This document shows, piece after piece, positions 7,514 to 16,176 of a stretch of 64,000 nucleotides of DNA. The DNA comes from Ardenticatenaceae bacterium (GTDB lineage: Bacteria; Chloroflexota; Anaerolineae; Promineifilales; Promineifilaceae). The translations under genes were made by a program, and so were the position numbers. The stretch covers positions 62,001-126,000 of the forward strand of contig JACKBX010000005.1 of assembly GCA_020634375.1 (NCBI GenBank). Direction: 5' to 3'. Under the pieces are notes generated by a model. That model saw nothing but the letters and a program-made list of their open reading frames with translations. It was not told the origin of the DNA and made no database searches. Position 1 is the stretch's first letter. The number at the start of each line of letters is the position of its first letter.

Positions 7514-8524
7514 TTGGAAAGACAACTTACAGAAACTACCAACAACTGGCAAACACAAATCAAAGAACTGCAAGCACTGTTAGATGAGCTGCGCCCGCGT
7601 CTTATTGACGCCGAAGCTCAGTTGGCAGAAAAAATTGCCGCCATCAGTGCCTTTGAATTCAAACTGCGAGCGCAAATTGGCCCATTAGTAGATCGGCTAG
7701 AGAAACTCCAGGGAGAAATTCGCGCCCTACGACAGCAACTGCGGCATATGCAAGAAGATTGGTTTTTTGCACAGGATATCGAAGATAGCATCGAATGGGA
7801 TACGACCGACTGGCAATTTGATGCAACCTCCGGGGCGGCGGCTGAGGGACGCTACCGTTATATGGGGCCACAAGTTCAGCCACCAGCTGGAGAATTGAGC
7901 AAAGACACACGAGAAGCGATCAAAAAAATATATCGGCAGTTGGCACGCCGTTTTCACCCTGATCTGGCCTTAAACGAGGAAGATCGAGCCTACCGCACCG
8001 ACATGATGATGCGCATCAATGCTGCCTATACGGCCGGAGACCTGGAACAACTACAAGCCATCGCCACCGAACCAGACAGCGTAAGCCATTTGGATGCCGC
8101 CCAAACCGATCAGCAATTAGCAGAAGCTCTGATGCGGGAAGTTGCACGATGCCAGCGACGCTTGTCAGAAATTGGTGAAGAAATGGCCCGGCTCGCACGC
8201 CATCGAAATGCACGTTTGCAGGAAAAAGCGGAACAACTGGTACAAAAGGGGCGGGATTATCTACAAGAGTTAATGGTTGAATTGCAGGAACAAATTGCCC
8301 AAGCAATGGTCGAGCGGGACGTACTGCAACAAGAAATCGAAACTTTTGGAGAAGAAATCCCTGATTTCGCCAGCGATATGTTTGCAGACACCATGTTTAA
8401 TCTAAATCTGGAGCAAGTATTTGAAGCTGATCCCGATCTAGAGGCAGAGGACTGGCATCGCCGCTATAGCAAAGAATCCGGCTATGAAAATGACGAGGAT
8501 ATTCTGGACAACCTGGACTATTAA
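7514..8524 (+). CDS. J-domain coiled-coil protein
   Basis: Predicted co-chaperone-type protein of unknown client. An N-terminal coiled coil of about 80 residues (LTETTNNWQTQIKELQALLDELR...), then a J domain with IKKIYRQLARRFHPDLAL, including the HPD motif that activates DnaK, then a second coiled coil and an acidic C-terminus (DPDLEAEDW...NDEDILDNLDY). No Gly/Phe or zinc-finger region, so it is not DnaJ itself. The frame is open from ATG 7433, but those 27 codons overlap the zinc-ribbon gene and lack a ribosome site; TTG 7514, just past that stop, is the preferred start. Confidence 0.7.
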   Translation: MERQLTETTNNWQTQIKELQALLDELRPRLIDAEAQLAEKIAAISAFEFKLRAQIGPLVDRLEKLQGEIRALRQQLRHMQEDWFFAQDIEDSIEWDTTDWQFDATSGAAAEGRYRYMGPQVQPPAGELSKDTREAIKKIYRQLARRFHPDLALNEEDRAYRTDMMMRINAAYTAGDLEQLQAIATEPDSVSHLDAAQTDQQLAEALMREVARCQRRLSEIGEEMARLARHRNARLQEKAEQLVQKGRDYLQELMVELQEQIAQAMVERDVLQQEIETFGEEIPDFASDMFADTMFNLNLEQVFEADPDLEAEDWHRRYSKESGYENDEDILDNLDY

Positions 8525-8546
8525 CCAATTGATAATGTGTGCGTAA

Positions 8547-8596
8547 AACAAAAAATCCGTCATAAATGCAAATGCCTTATGACGGATTTTTGTTTG
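8547..8596. terminator. Bidirectional terminator between convergent genes
   Basis: AACAAAAAATCCGTCATAA, 11-nt loop, complementary arm ending GACGGATTTTTGTT. A-tract on one side and T-tract on the other serve both the J-domain gene (+) and slyD (-). Confidence 0.9.
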
Positions 8597-8608
8597 TTCG
8601 GTGATTGA

Positions 8609-9112
8609 TTAGTGGTGATGACCCTCTGGCCCGTGAGCATGTCCATGAGCCAGTTCTTCGGTTGTAGCCTGCCGCAGGGAAGCAACTTTTACTTCAAAGT
8701 ATAGCGTTTCTCCTGCTAACGGGTGATTCATGTCAATCACTACGCCCTCGGGCTTGATTTCGGCAACGAATGCCTGGATGACATGGCCAGAACTGCTGTC
8801 ACGCATATGTAGTTCCATACCCGGTTCCAGTTCCATGTCTTCGGGGAAGGCATCGTGGGGTACTAATTCGAACGCATCGTCATCGTACTCACCATAGCCA
8901 TCAGTTGGTGCAACGGCAACTTTTTTTGTGTCGCCAATGCCCATACCCACTAACTCGCGCTCTAACCCTGGTATGATCTGCCCATGACCATGAAGGTATT
9001 CAAGGGGATCGCCTTCATCTGAAAAGTCAATGACTTCGTTATCTTCCAGGCGCAGGGTGTAATCCAGACCAACGACAAGATTGTCGGCTATTTTTAGGGT
9101 ATCGCCTGACAT
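8609..9112 (-). CDS. slyD: SlyD-type FKBP peptidyl-prolyl cis-trans isomerase
   Basis: Folding helper with isomerase and IF (chaperone) domains; cytoplasmic, metal-binding through its His tail. 167 residues; GLDYTLRLEDNEVIDFS and LHGHGQIIPGLERELVGM form the FKBP half, EPGMELHMRD...VVIDMNHPLAGETLYFEVKV the flap/return, and the end is AHGHAHGPEGHHH. Start ATG 9112 has AGAGGATGG about 11 nt upstream; an in-frame ATG at 9127 would overlap cspA. Five bases after the cspA stop, so the two genes are an operon. Confidence 0.9.
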   Translation of the reverse strand: MSGDTLKIADNLVVGLDYTLRLEDNEVIDFSDEGDPLEYLHGHGQIIPGLERELVGMGIGDTKKVAVAPTDGYGEYDDDAFELVPHDAFPEDMELEPGMELHMRDSSSGHVIQAFVAEIKPEGVVIDMNHPLAGETLYFEVKVASLRQATTEELAHGHAHGPEGHHH

Positions 9113-9116
9113 GGCG

Positions 9117-9341
9117 TTATTCACCATCCTCTATGCGTATCACGTCAACGGCCGTTAAACCCTTCTTGCCGGTCTCTACACCGAAGCGAACACGCTCACC
9201 ATCGGTCAGGCTGCGGAAGCCTTGTCCACCAATAGCCGAGTAGTGGACGAAAACATCCGACTCACCGCTATCCCGCTTAATGAAACCGTATCCTTTTTTC
9301 TCATCAAACCATTTGACGGTTCCTGTTTCTTGCTCATTCAT
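9117..9341 (-). CDS. Cold-shock domain protein (CspA family)
   Basis: Single-stranded nucleic-acid chaperone. 74 residues with RNP1 KGYGFI and RNP2 VFVHY, starting MNEQETGTVKWFDEKKGYGF. ATG 9341 is preceded by AAGGAG. The open frame further upstream (to 9416) is leader, since it contains the hairpin and lacks family similarity. Confidence 0.94.
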   Translation of the reverse strand: MNEQETGTVKWFDEKKGYGFIKRDSGESDVFVHYSAIGGQGFRSLTDGERVRFGVETGKKGLTAVDVIRIEDGE

Positions 9342-9402
9342 GACAATATTCTCCTTAAAATGTGAAACATGCGACGCTTCCGAGAAGAAGGCAATAAAAA
9401 AC

Positions 9403-9431
9403 ACCACACAGACCAAGCAAGTCTATGTGGT
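9403..9431 (-). terminator. Terminator-like hairpin in the cspA leader
   Basis: Read on the minus strand: ACCACATAGAC, 7-nt loop, GTCTGTGTGGT, then GTTTTTT. It lies between the putative promoter (9476-9504) and the cspA ribosome site, so it could attenuate cspA-slyD or end a short leader RNA. Confidence 0.6.
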
Positions 9432-9475
9432 GCTACTTCACTCTACAGAACTTACAGCGTCTCTCTACAGGCGAG

Positions 9476-9504
9476 ACTATAGCGCAATTAGATGTAGGAA
9501 GCAA
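9476..9504 (-). promoter_or_regulatory. Promoter candidate for cspA-slyD
   Basis: On the minus strand TTGCTT (9504-9499), 17-nt spacer, TATAGT (9481-9476). Start of RNA would be near 9469, giving a leader of about 128 nt. Confidence 0.55.
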
Positions 9505-9515
9505 CTCCGCAAACC

Positions 9516-9544
9516 TTGACACTACCCTACAGCCATGCTAACAT
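9516..9544 (+). promoter_or_regulatory. Promoter of the trp T-box operon
   Basis: TTGACA (9516-9521), 17-nt spacer, TAACAT (9539-9544). It points into the T-box leader. Confidence 0.7.
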
Positions 9545-9579
9545 TTCTGGGCAATTAAAAAGTGAAAGACTACGAGTTG

Positions 9580-9873
9580 GAAGAGTAACTAATAAAGCGG
9601 GTTTTAGAGAGTTGACCCCAGAGCTGAAAGGTTAATAACAGCGCAATTAGTGAATGGGCCAAGGAGTCGTACAGGCGAACAATCATCAGTAGCCTGCGCC
9701 GGAAATGCCACCGTTATCAGGGCAACGTAGTTAATAGACTACATCGAGTGAAGCTGGCTCAATCAACGCGCTATCACGGCGCGTTTTTCATTTCAGGTCA
9801 GCTTAAGCGGGGTGGCACCGCGGGAGTAATACAGACGCTCTCGTCCCTAATTGGGATGAGGGCGTTTTTTTGT
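9580..9873 (+). promoter_or_regulatory. Tryptophan-specific T-box leader
   Basis: Transcription-attenuation riboswitch that senses uncharged tRNA-Trp. Stem I parts are visible: AGAGAGTTGACC...GGTTAA, then AGTGAA followed by the specifier codon TGG (9655-9657). The antiterminator T-box sequence GGGTGGCACCGCG is at about 9810-9822; its TGGC can pair with the GCCA 3' end expected for tRNA-Trp. A terminator (ACGCTCTCGTCCC..GGGATGAGGGCGT plus seven T, 9834-9873) follows. An extra hairpin with a T-run (ACGCGC..GCGCGTTTTT, about 9767-9790) precedes the T-box motif. Controls trpB2 and trpS. Confidence 0.93.
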
Positions 9874-9881
9874 TGAGCATT

Positions 9882-9942
9882 TCAGCCAGTCAGTCAATCA
9901 GCTTATCAGGCTGACTAGCTGAGATGCCGATTGGCTGACAAG
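9882..9942. repeat. Inverted repeat of CAGTCAG-type words before trpB
   Basis: Words related to CAGTCAG and AATCAGC on the left mirror GCTGACT and GGCTGAC on the right, filling the space between the T-box terminator and the trpB ribosome site. Same architecture as the other short-word repeats in the window. Confidence 0.55.
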
Positions 9943-9959
9943 TTATAAGGAGAAAGAAC

Positions 9960-11324
9960 ATGAGCAAGCAATACAAGTACATTTTAGACGAAAGTAAGCT
10001 GCCGAAAGCATGGTACAACATCAATGCAGACATGCCTGTTGCCCCTGCACCCGTGTTGCATCCGCAAACGCTGGAGCCGGTGACGCCGGACTTTCTCGGT
10101 GTGCTGTTCCCCATGAATCTGATCATGCAAGAGATCAGCACGGAGCGGTATATTGAGATTCCGGAGCCGGTGCGCGAGGTGTATAAGCTGTGGCGGCCCA
10201 CCCCGATGTTCCGCGCCCATCGCCTGGAGAAGGCGCTGGATACGCCCGCGCACATCTACTATAAGTATGAGGGTGTCAGTCCGGTGGGATCGCATAAGCC
10301 GAACACGGCCGTTGCCCAAGCCTTCTACAACAAAGAGGCAGGAACCAAAGCTCTGACCACCGAGACCGGAGCCGGGCAATGGGGTTCGGCGCTGGCGATG
10401 GCCTGCAACTTCTTCGGCATTGATTTGGAAGTGTATATGGTGAAGGTCTCCTACAACCAAAAGCCGTACCGCCGCATCATCATCGAGAATTATGGCGCAG
10501 AGGTGTATGCCAGCCCGACGGATCGCACGCAGTACGGCCGTTCCGTCCTCGCCGCCGACCCCAATTCACCCGGTTCCCTGGGCATCGCCATCTCCGAAGC
10601 CGTCGAAGTCGCCGCCACCTCCGGCGGGGCAAAGAAATACAGCCTCGGCTCCGTCCTCAACCACGTCCTCATGCACCAAAGCGTCATTGGGCTGGAAGCG
10701 TTAGAGCAAATGGCAATGGCCGACGAATACCCCGACATCATCATCGGCTGCGCCGGCGGTGGCTCCAACTTCGCCGGGTTCGCCTACCCCTTCCTGCACC
10801 AAAACTTCACCAACGGCACAAAGACCCGCGTCATTGCTGTGGAACCGGCAAGCTGCCCCACCCTCACACGCGGAACCTACGCCTTTGATTTTGGCGACAC
10901 GGCCAGCATGGCTCCGGTGGTGAAGATGCACACACTCGGCCACACCTTTGTGCCGCCGGGCATCCACGCGGGCGGCCTGCGCTATCACGGCATGGCTCCC
11001 TCCATCAGCACCCTGGTGGATCATGGCGACATTGAGGCCCGTTCGGTGCAGCAGTTGGCAACGTTTGAAGCGGCCGTACAATTCTCTCGCAGCGAAGGCA
11101 TCGTCCCCGCCCCGGAATCGGCGCACGCCATCCGTGCCGCCATTGATGAGGCCCTGGCCTGCAAAGAATCTGGCGAAAAGAAGGTGATCGCCTTCAATCT
11201 ATCCGGGCACGGCCATTTTGATATGATGGCCTACCAGGCATACCATCGCGGCGAACTGCATGACCACGATTACCCGGCAGAAGCCATTGCCGAAGCGATG
11301 ACGCATTTGCCGCAGGTAAATTAG
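9960..11324 (+). CDS. trpB: Tryptophan synthase beta chain, TrpB2 type
   Basis: PLP enzyme joining indole and serine. 454 residues and the N-terminal extension (KAWYNINADMP...PVTPDFLGVLFP) mark the TrpB2 branch, which often works without TrpA. PLP lysine is Lys113 in VGSHKPNTAVAQAF; the phosphate loop is GCAGGGSNF. ATG 9960 has AAGGAG upstream. No trpA or other trp biosynthesis genes are nearby; with trpS downstream and a Trp T-box upstream the operon responds to tryptophan starvation. TrpB2 may salvage indole. Confidence 0.94.
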   Translation: MSKQYKYILDESKLPKAWYNINADMPVAPAPVLHPQTLEPVTPDFLGVLFPMNLIMQEISTERYIEIPEPVREVYKLWRPTPMFRAHRLEKALDTPAHIYYKYEGVSPVGSHKPNTAVAQAFYNKEAGTKALTTETGAGQWGSALAMACNFFGIDLEVYMVKVSYNQKPYRRIIIENYGAEVYASPTDRTQYGRSVLAADPNSPGSLGIAISEAVEVAATSGGAKKYSLGSVLNHVLMHQSVIGLEALEQMAMADEYPDIIIGCAGGGSNFAGFAYPFLHQNFTNGTKTRVIAVEPASCPTLTRGTYAFDFGDTASMAPVVKMHTLGHTFVPPGIHAGGLRYHGMAPSISTLVDHGDIEARSVQQLATFEAAVQFSRSEGIVPAPESAHAIRAAIDEALACKESGEKKVIAFNLSGHGHFDMMAYQAYHRGELHDHDYPAEAIAEAMTHLPQVN

Positions 11325-11326
11325 TA

Positions 11327-11391
11327 CATGAAGCGTGAAACGTGAAAAATAGACCATCACGTTTCACGTTTCACTTTTCACGTTTCACGCA
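11327..11391. repeat. TCACGTT heptad inverted repeat between trpB and trpS
   Basis: Left arm GTGAAAC-type words, right arm five TCACGTT-type words in strict 7-nt register (TCACGTT TCACGTT ...). Fills the intercistronic gap up to the trpS ribosome site AAGGAG. Confidence 0.8.
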
Positions 11392-11404
11392 AGGAGTAAC
11401 CACT

Positions 11405-12421
11405 ATGGAACCACAAAAGAAACGAGTTTTTAGCGGCATCCAGCCCACCGGCAACATCCATCTGGGCAACTATTTGGGCGCTGTTAAAAATTGGGTAGCC
11501 AAGCAAGATGAGAAGGTGAACTTCTTCTGCATCGTAGACCTGCACAGCCTGACCGTGCCGCAAGACCCGGCTGATTTGCGCTTTCAAACGCGCTCTTTGG
11601 CGGCGATGCTGATTGCCTGCGGCATTGACCCGCAAAAAAGCACCCTTTTCATCCAAAGCCACGTCAGCGCCCACGCCGAGGGGGCTTGGTTGCTGAACTG
11701 CATCACGCCGCTGGGTTGGCTGCAACGCATGACGCAGTTCAAGGACAAGTCGGCTAAACAAGAAAGCGTCCTCACCGGGCTGCTGGACTACCCCGTGCTG
11801 ATGACAGGCGATATCATTTTCTACGATGCGCATGAAGTGCCTGTAGGCGAAGACCAAAAGCAGCATGTTGAGTTGGCGCGGGACATCGCGCAGCGTTTCA
11901 ATAGTCTTTATGAAGAGGAGTTCTTCATCGTGCCCGAACCGGTGATCCCGGAAGTGGGGGCGCGGGTGATGGGGCTGGATGACCCCACGAATAAGATGTC
12001 GAAGAGTCTGGCGCATGTACGCGGCCACGCCATCCGCCTGCTGGATGAGCCGAAAGAGATTGAGCGCTCTTTCAAACGGGCTGTGACGGATTCGGGCAAT
12101 GAGATTGCTTTTTCGGATGACCCGGAGAAGGCGGGTGTCAATAATCTGTTGGGCATTTATAAGGCGGTGACGGGCAAGAGTGAGGCGGATGTGCTGGCGG
12201 ACTTTGCGAATGCGCGGGGGTATGGCGATTTGAAGAAGGGGGTTGCAGCGGTGACGATTGAGATGCTGCGGCCTATTCAGGAACGGTATCAGGCGCTGAT
12301 GGCTGACCCGGTGGAGTTGGATAGGCTGCTGGCGATTGGCGCGGCGCAGGCGCAGGCTATTTCGCAGCCGAAGGTAGATCAGATGAAGCAAATGATGGGG
12401 TTGGTTCCACCCCGTAGATGA
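11405..12421 (+). CDS. trpS: Tryptophanyl-tRNA synthetase
   Basis: Class I aminoacyl-tRNA synthetase, 338 residues. HIGH-like TGNIHLG at 15-21, KMSKS exactly conserved near residue 197, and GEDQKQHVELARDIAQRFN between them. Start ATG 11405 follows CAAGGAGTAACCACT; the longer open frame from 11342 reads the heptad repeat and is not credible. Second gene of the T-box operon, closed by a terminator. Confidence 0.96.
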   Translation: MEPQKKRVFSGIQPTGNIHLGNYLGAVKNWVAKQDEKVNFFCIVDLHSLTVPQDPADLRFQTRSLAAMLIACGIDPQKSTLFIQSHVSAHAEGAWLLNCITPLGWLQRMTQFKDKSAKQESVLTGLLDYPVLMTGDIIFYDAHEVPVGEDQKQHVELARDIAQRFNSLYEEEFFIVPEPVIPEVGARVMGLDDPTNKMSKSLAHVRGHAIRLLDEPKEIERSFKRAVTDSGNEIAFSDDPEKAGVNNLLGIYKAVTGKSEADVLADFANARGYGDLKKGVAAVTIEMLRPIQERYQALMADPVELDRLLAIGAAQAQAISQPKVDQMKQMMGLVPPRR

Positions 12422-12434
12422 GTAAGCCTAATCT

Positions 12435-12469
12435 AAAGGGCGCTCCACAAAACAAGGGGCGCCCTTTTG
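12435..12469 (+). terminator. Terminator after trpS
   Basis: AAAGGGCGCTCC, short A-rich loop, GGGGCGCCCTTTT. GC-rich stem with T-run. Confidence 0.8.
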
Positions 12470-12493
12470 GGAGCTTTGCCCATCATGGCCTGA

Positions 12494-13861
12494 CTACATT
12501 TTTCCAAACCCACGTCGGAGGAAACGGCCGTTCCCCATCCCCACCACTAGCTCCCCATCCTCCACAATCACCTGCCCGTGACTGATTGTCATCTCCGGCC
12601 AGCCGTGCAGCGTCATGCCCTCATACAGCGTCCAGCCCGCCGTCTCATGCAGCGTCTTTGGCGAGACGTGCATCTCCCGCTCCGGGTCAAAAATCACCAA
12701 ATCAGCATCGTAGCCGACGGCAATTTGTCCCTTGCGTGGCAGGCCAAACAGCCGCGCAGGCGTCGTGCAGCACACATCCACCCACTGCGGCAAGCTCAGA
12801 TGACCCGCCCGCACGCCCGCACTGTAAACGGCCGTAAATCGCACCTCAATCGACGGCACACCACCGGGAATCTGGCTGTAATCTCCCAGCCCGCGCTCCT
12901 TTTCCGCCATCGTAAATGGGCAGTGGTCCGTGGAGACAGCCTGCAAATGGTTCCGGCTCAATGCCTGCCATAACCTGGCCTGCTCCTCTTTGGCGCGAAT
13001 GGGCGGCGAACAAACCGGCAGTGCGCCCAACACCCCTGGCCGGTCATACAACGACCAGTCGAGCAGCAAATATTGGGGGCAAGTCTCACCGTAGATGGGC
13101 AGGCCGCGCTGGCGTGCCGTCGCAATACGGTCTACCGTCTCCCCACAGGAAACGTGGAAAACGTACAGTCGCGTCCCCACGAATTCAGCCAGGTTAATAA
13201 TACGCCCGGCGGCTTCGCCCTCCATTTTGGCAGGGCGGCTGCGCGGGTGGTAGTGGGGTGTGGTACGGCCGTTTCCCACATTCTCAGCAATCAGCATCGT
13301 AATCACATCCCAATTTTCAGCGTGGACAATGGGAAGGCCGTTGGTGTTGTGGACGGCCGTTAACGCTTGCAACATCTCGCCATCATTCAGCCGGAAATCA
13401 TAGGCCATATACAGCTTAAAACTGGCACATCCCGCCGCATACGCCGCCGCAACCTGGTCCAATTTCGGAATTTCCGCCGGGCCGAGAGTCATGTGCAAGC
13501 CATAATCAATAACCACCTTGTCATCAGCACAGGCGCGGCGAGATGCCAGTGCCTCCAGCAGCGTCTCCTCCGGTTCCGGCTCCACAAAATCAATAATCGT
13601 CGTCGTGCCGCCAAATGCCGCCGCTCGTGTGCCAGTATAAAAGTCATCCGTCGAAGCAATGTCGCCAATCGGCATCTCCAAATGCACATGCACATCAACC
13701 GCACCGGGCGTCACATACTTCCCGGCAGCGGCAATCTCACGCCTACCCTGCAAAGATTCGCCAATGGCAGCAATCCGTTCACCGCGAACGCCAACATCCG
13801 CTCGATACACCCCTTGCGCGGTAACGATCTCGCCATTTTTTATAACCAAATCAAATGCCAT
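12494..13861 (-). CDS. Dihydropyrimidinase/D-hydantoinase
   Basis: Binuclear-metal amidohydrolase hydrolysing cyclic amides such as dihydropyrimidines or hydantoins. 455 residues. Metal ligands visible: HVH (58/60), carboxylated Lys149 in ASFKLYMAYDF, His180 in VHAEN, His in FHVSCG and Asp in STDHCPF. Start ATG 13861 begins MAFDLVIKNGE; the longer frame to 13915 overlaps the preceding gene. Last gene of the minus-strand catabolic operon, 26 nt after the molybdenum subunit. In enterobacteria a homologue (HyuA/YgeZ) sits with ygeW, ssnA and xdhD, as here. Confidence 0.93.
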   Translation of the reverse strand: MAFDLVIKNGEIVTAQGVYRADVGVRGERIAAIGESLQGRREIAAAGKYVTPGAVDVHVHLEMPIGDIASTDDFYTGTRAAAFGGTTTIIDFVEPEPEETLLEALASRRACADDKVVIDYGLHMTLGPAEIPKLDQVAAAYAAGCASFKLYMAYDFRLNDGEMLQALTAVHNTNGLPIVHAENWDVITMLIAENVGNGRTTPHYHPRSRPAKMEGEAAGRIINLAEFVGTRLYVFHVSCGETVDRIATARQRGLPIYGETCPQYLLLDWSLYDRPGVLGALPVCSPPIRAKEEQARLWQALSRNHLQAVSTDHCPFTMAEKERGLGDYSQIPGGVPSIEVRFTAVYSAGVRAGHLSLPQWVDVCCTTPARLFGLPRKGQIAVGYDADLVIFDPEREMHVSPKTLHETAGWTLYEGMTLHGWPEMTISHGQVIVEDGELVVGMGNGRFLRRGFGKM

Positions 13862-13887
13862 GGATCCAAACCCTCTGCGGTCAATTA

Positions 13888-16176
13888 TCAACCAAGCAAT
13901 TGCTCTCGCAGCCACGCCGCCGAAATGGGGAACTGACGGCAGCGCACCCCCACCGCCTGAAACACCGCATTGGCAATCGCCGGCGTCGTGGCAATCATCA
14001 CCGGCTCCGCCAAATTCTTGGCCCCAAACGGCCCATTGGGGAATGTCGTTTTGACAAACGTCGTCTCAATCTCCGGCACGTCCAGCGCCGTCGGCAGCTT
14101 GTACTGGTTCAGGTTTTTCTTCTCCGGGTAGCCATTTTTGTAGCTGAACCCTTCCGTCAGGGCATACCCCAGCCCCTGAGCAATACCGCCCAAAAGCTGC
14201 CCCTTCGCCCCGTTGGGATAGATGATTTGCCCGGCGTCGTGCGCCGCCCAGATTTTATTGACCCTCACCGCACCTGCTTGCCGGTTCACGGTCACGTCGG
14301 CCACCTGCGCCCCAAACGAATATGTGAAATAGGGCGTGCCTGAGCCGGTCTCAAAGTCCCAATGGATTTCTGGAATTTGCCAATAGCCCTGCACCGACAG
14401 TTGCAGCCCCATCTCAAACGCATGGTCAATCACTGCGTCCAGGCTCACCGGCGATTCGCTGGGGCCGATGAACTGCTCATCCTGCCACAGAAGCCGCTCC
14501 GCCGCGCAAGCCAACAAATCAGCAGCCGCCAAATGCAGCAGATGGCTGATTTTTTCGGCGGCCACGCGCACTGCATTACCGCCCACAATCGAAGCCCGCG
14601 AAGCAACGGTTGGCCCCGTTTCCAACGCCGTTTGCGTATCCGGGCGCAGCATGAAAATGCGTTCCGGTGACACGCCCAGCGTTTCCGCCGCCACCAGGGT
14701 AAAAACGGTGCGGCTGCCCTGCCCGTAATCGGTCAGCCCCGATTGCAGGGTGATGGTGTGGTCGCGGTTGATTTCCAGGGTGGCGCGGGCGTAATCCAGC
14801 CCTTCGCCGCCCAGGCCGGTGCCGTGAAAATAGCAGGCCACGCCAATGCCCCGCGCCAGTTCGCCATCATCTTGGGCGGCGTACTGCGCCCGTTTGTCTG
14901 CCCAATCCGACTGTTCACGCACCCAGAGAAGGCACTTCTCCAAACCGGATTCGTGAGCGATGACGTTGCCGGTGAAGGCGGTGTCGCCGGTGCGCAGCAT
15001 GTTTTTCAGCCTGAACTCGATGGGATCTATTCCGGCCAGGTGCGCCAGTTCATCAATGGCGATTTCTGAGGCAGCAGCGGACTGCGTGTTGCCAAAACCG
15101 CGAAAGGCGCCGGAGTAACCGTTGTTGGTGTAGACGGCTTGTGTGTCCACAGTAGCTGCTTCGTAGCGGTAGGTTCCCAGGGCGTGCATACTGGCCCGCC
15201 AGGAGGAGAGCGGCGTCATGGAAGCGTATGCGCCGCTGTCGGCCAGTAGATTTGCTTTGCCCGCCCGCAAACGGCCGTTGCCATCCATGCCAATTTGCAG
15301 GTGGAGAGACATGGCTTCCCGCTTGTAGGAGGTTTGCAGCGATTCTTCACGGGTGAGCAGAAGACGGACAGGGCGGTGGGTAATGAGAGCAAGACGGGCG
15401 GTAACGGCCGTAAACTGGTACAACACATCATCCTTCCCGCCAAACGACCCGCCAACCGGCGGCTGAATAACGCGCACATTTTCTTCCGCCAGCCCCAAAA
15501 TACCGGCCGCATTGCCCCGGTTGATGTGCGGACTCTGGTCATTGGCAAAAATCGTCACGCTGCCATCCGGGGCGGGGATCGCCAGCGCCCCTTCCATCTC
15601 TAAATAAGCGTGCTCCTGATGTTGAAAGTGATAGGTCTCGTCCAACACCGTCTCGCAAGCAGCCAGAATGGGGTCGGGGTCGCCATTGCGCACGATGAGC
15701 GATTCACAGAGGTTGCCTTCGTCTTTGGGCGGAACCAATGGCACAAGCGGGGCATCCTCATCAAGCGCATGAGCCGGGTCAGAGACAACGGGCAGTTCTT
15801 CCAATTCCAGGAGGATGGCGCGAACCCCAGCAGTGGCGGCGGCTTCTGTTTCGGCGGCAACGGCGGCAATGGGGTCGCCGACGTAGCGCACTTTTTCATG
15901 CGCCAGGACAAAGGCGTCTTTGATCGGCCAGCCAAACGCGCCATTTTCGGCGAAATCAGCGCTGGTGATGGCGGCAACGACGCCCGGCACAGCCAACGCT
16001 GGCGACACGTCCAGTTTCATGATGCGGGCGTGAGGCACGCGGCTGGTCAGTAGTTTGACGTGCAGCATCCCGGAAAGGGTCATGTCCCCCACGTACCGGG
16101 CACGCCCCATTACCTTATCCAACGCATCGACGGCCTGCGCCTGCGGATTCCCGACGTATTTCAACGAGCTGCTCAT
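13888..16176 (-). CDS. Xanthine dehydrogenase family, molybdopterin-binding subunit
   Basis: Large catalytic subunit that hydroxylates an aromatic N-heterocycle at Mo. 762 residues with the order typical of the family: GRARYVGDM, VRYVGDPIAAVAA, QPPVGGSFGGKDD, GAFRGFGNTQ, then the C-terminal NGAKGQLLGGIAQGLGYAL and FGAKNLAEP. Its ATG overlaps the TGA of the iron-sulphur subunit (ATGA). No FAD-binding subunit is present in the window. Purine, pterin or nicotinate-like substrates are all possible; the neighbours favour a purine-type heterocycle. Confidence 0.92.
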   Translation of the reverse strand: MSSSLKYVGNPQAQAVDALDKVMGRARYVGDMTLSGMLHVKLLTSRVPHARIMKLDVSPALAVPGVVAAITSADFAENGAFGWPIKDAFVLAHEKVRYVGDPIAAVAAETEAAATAGVRAILLELEELPVVSDPAHALDEDAPLVPLVPPKDEGNLCESLIVRNGDPDPILAACETVLDETYHFQHQEHAYLEMEGALAIPAPDGSVTIFANDQSPHINRGNAAGILGLAEENVRVIQPPVGGSFGGKDDVLYQFTAVTARLALITHRPVRLLLTREESLQTSYKREAMSLHLQIGMDGNGRLRAGKANLLADSGAYASMTPLSSWRASMHALGTYRYEAATVDTQAVYTNNGYSGAFRGFGNTQSAAASEIAIDELAHLAGIDPIEFRLKNMLRTGDTAFTGNVIAHESGLEKCLLWVREQSDWADKRAQYAAQDDGELARGIGVACYFHGTGLGGEGLDYARATLEINRDHTITLQSGLTDYGQGSRTVFTLVAAETLGVSPERIFMLRPDTQTALETGPTVASRASIVGGNAVRVAAEKISHLLHLAAADLLACAAERLLWQDEQFIGPSESPVSLDAVIDHAFEMGLQLSVQGYWQIPEIHWDFETGSGTPYFTYSFGAQVADVTVNRQAGAVRVNKIWAAHDAGQIIYPNGAKGQLLGGIAQGLGYALTEGFSYKNGYPEKKNLNQYKLPTALDVPEIETTFVKTTFPNGPFGAKNLAEPVMIATTPAIANAVFQAVGVRCRQFPISAAWLREQLLG

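Noticed and set aside
8547..8596. Repeat element of the 7-nt type
   Set aside because: The hairpin has A/T tracts on both sides and no word periodicity, so it is an ordinary bidirectional terminator.
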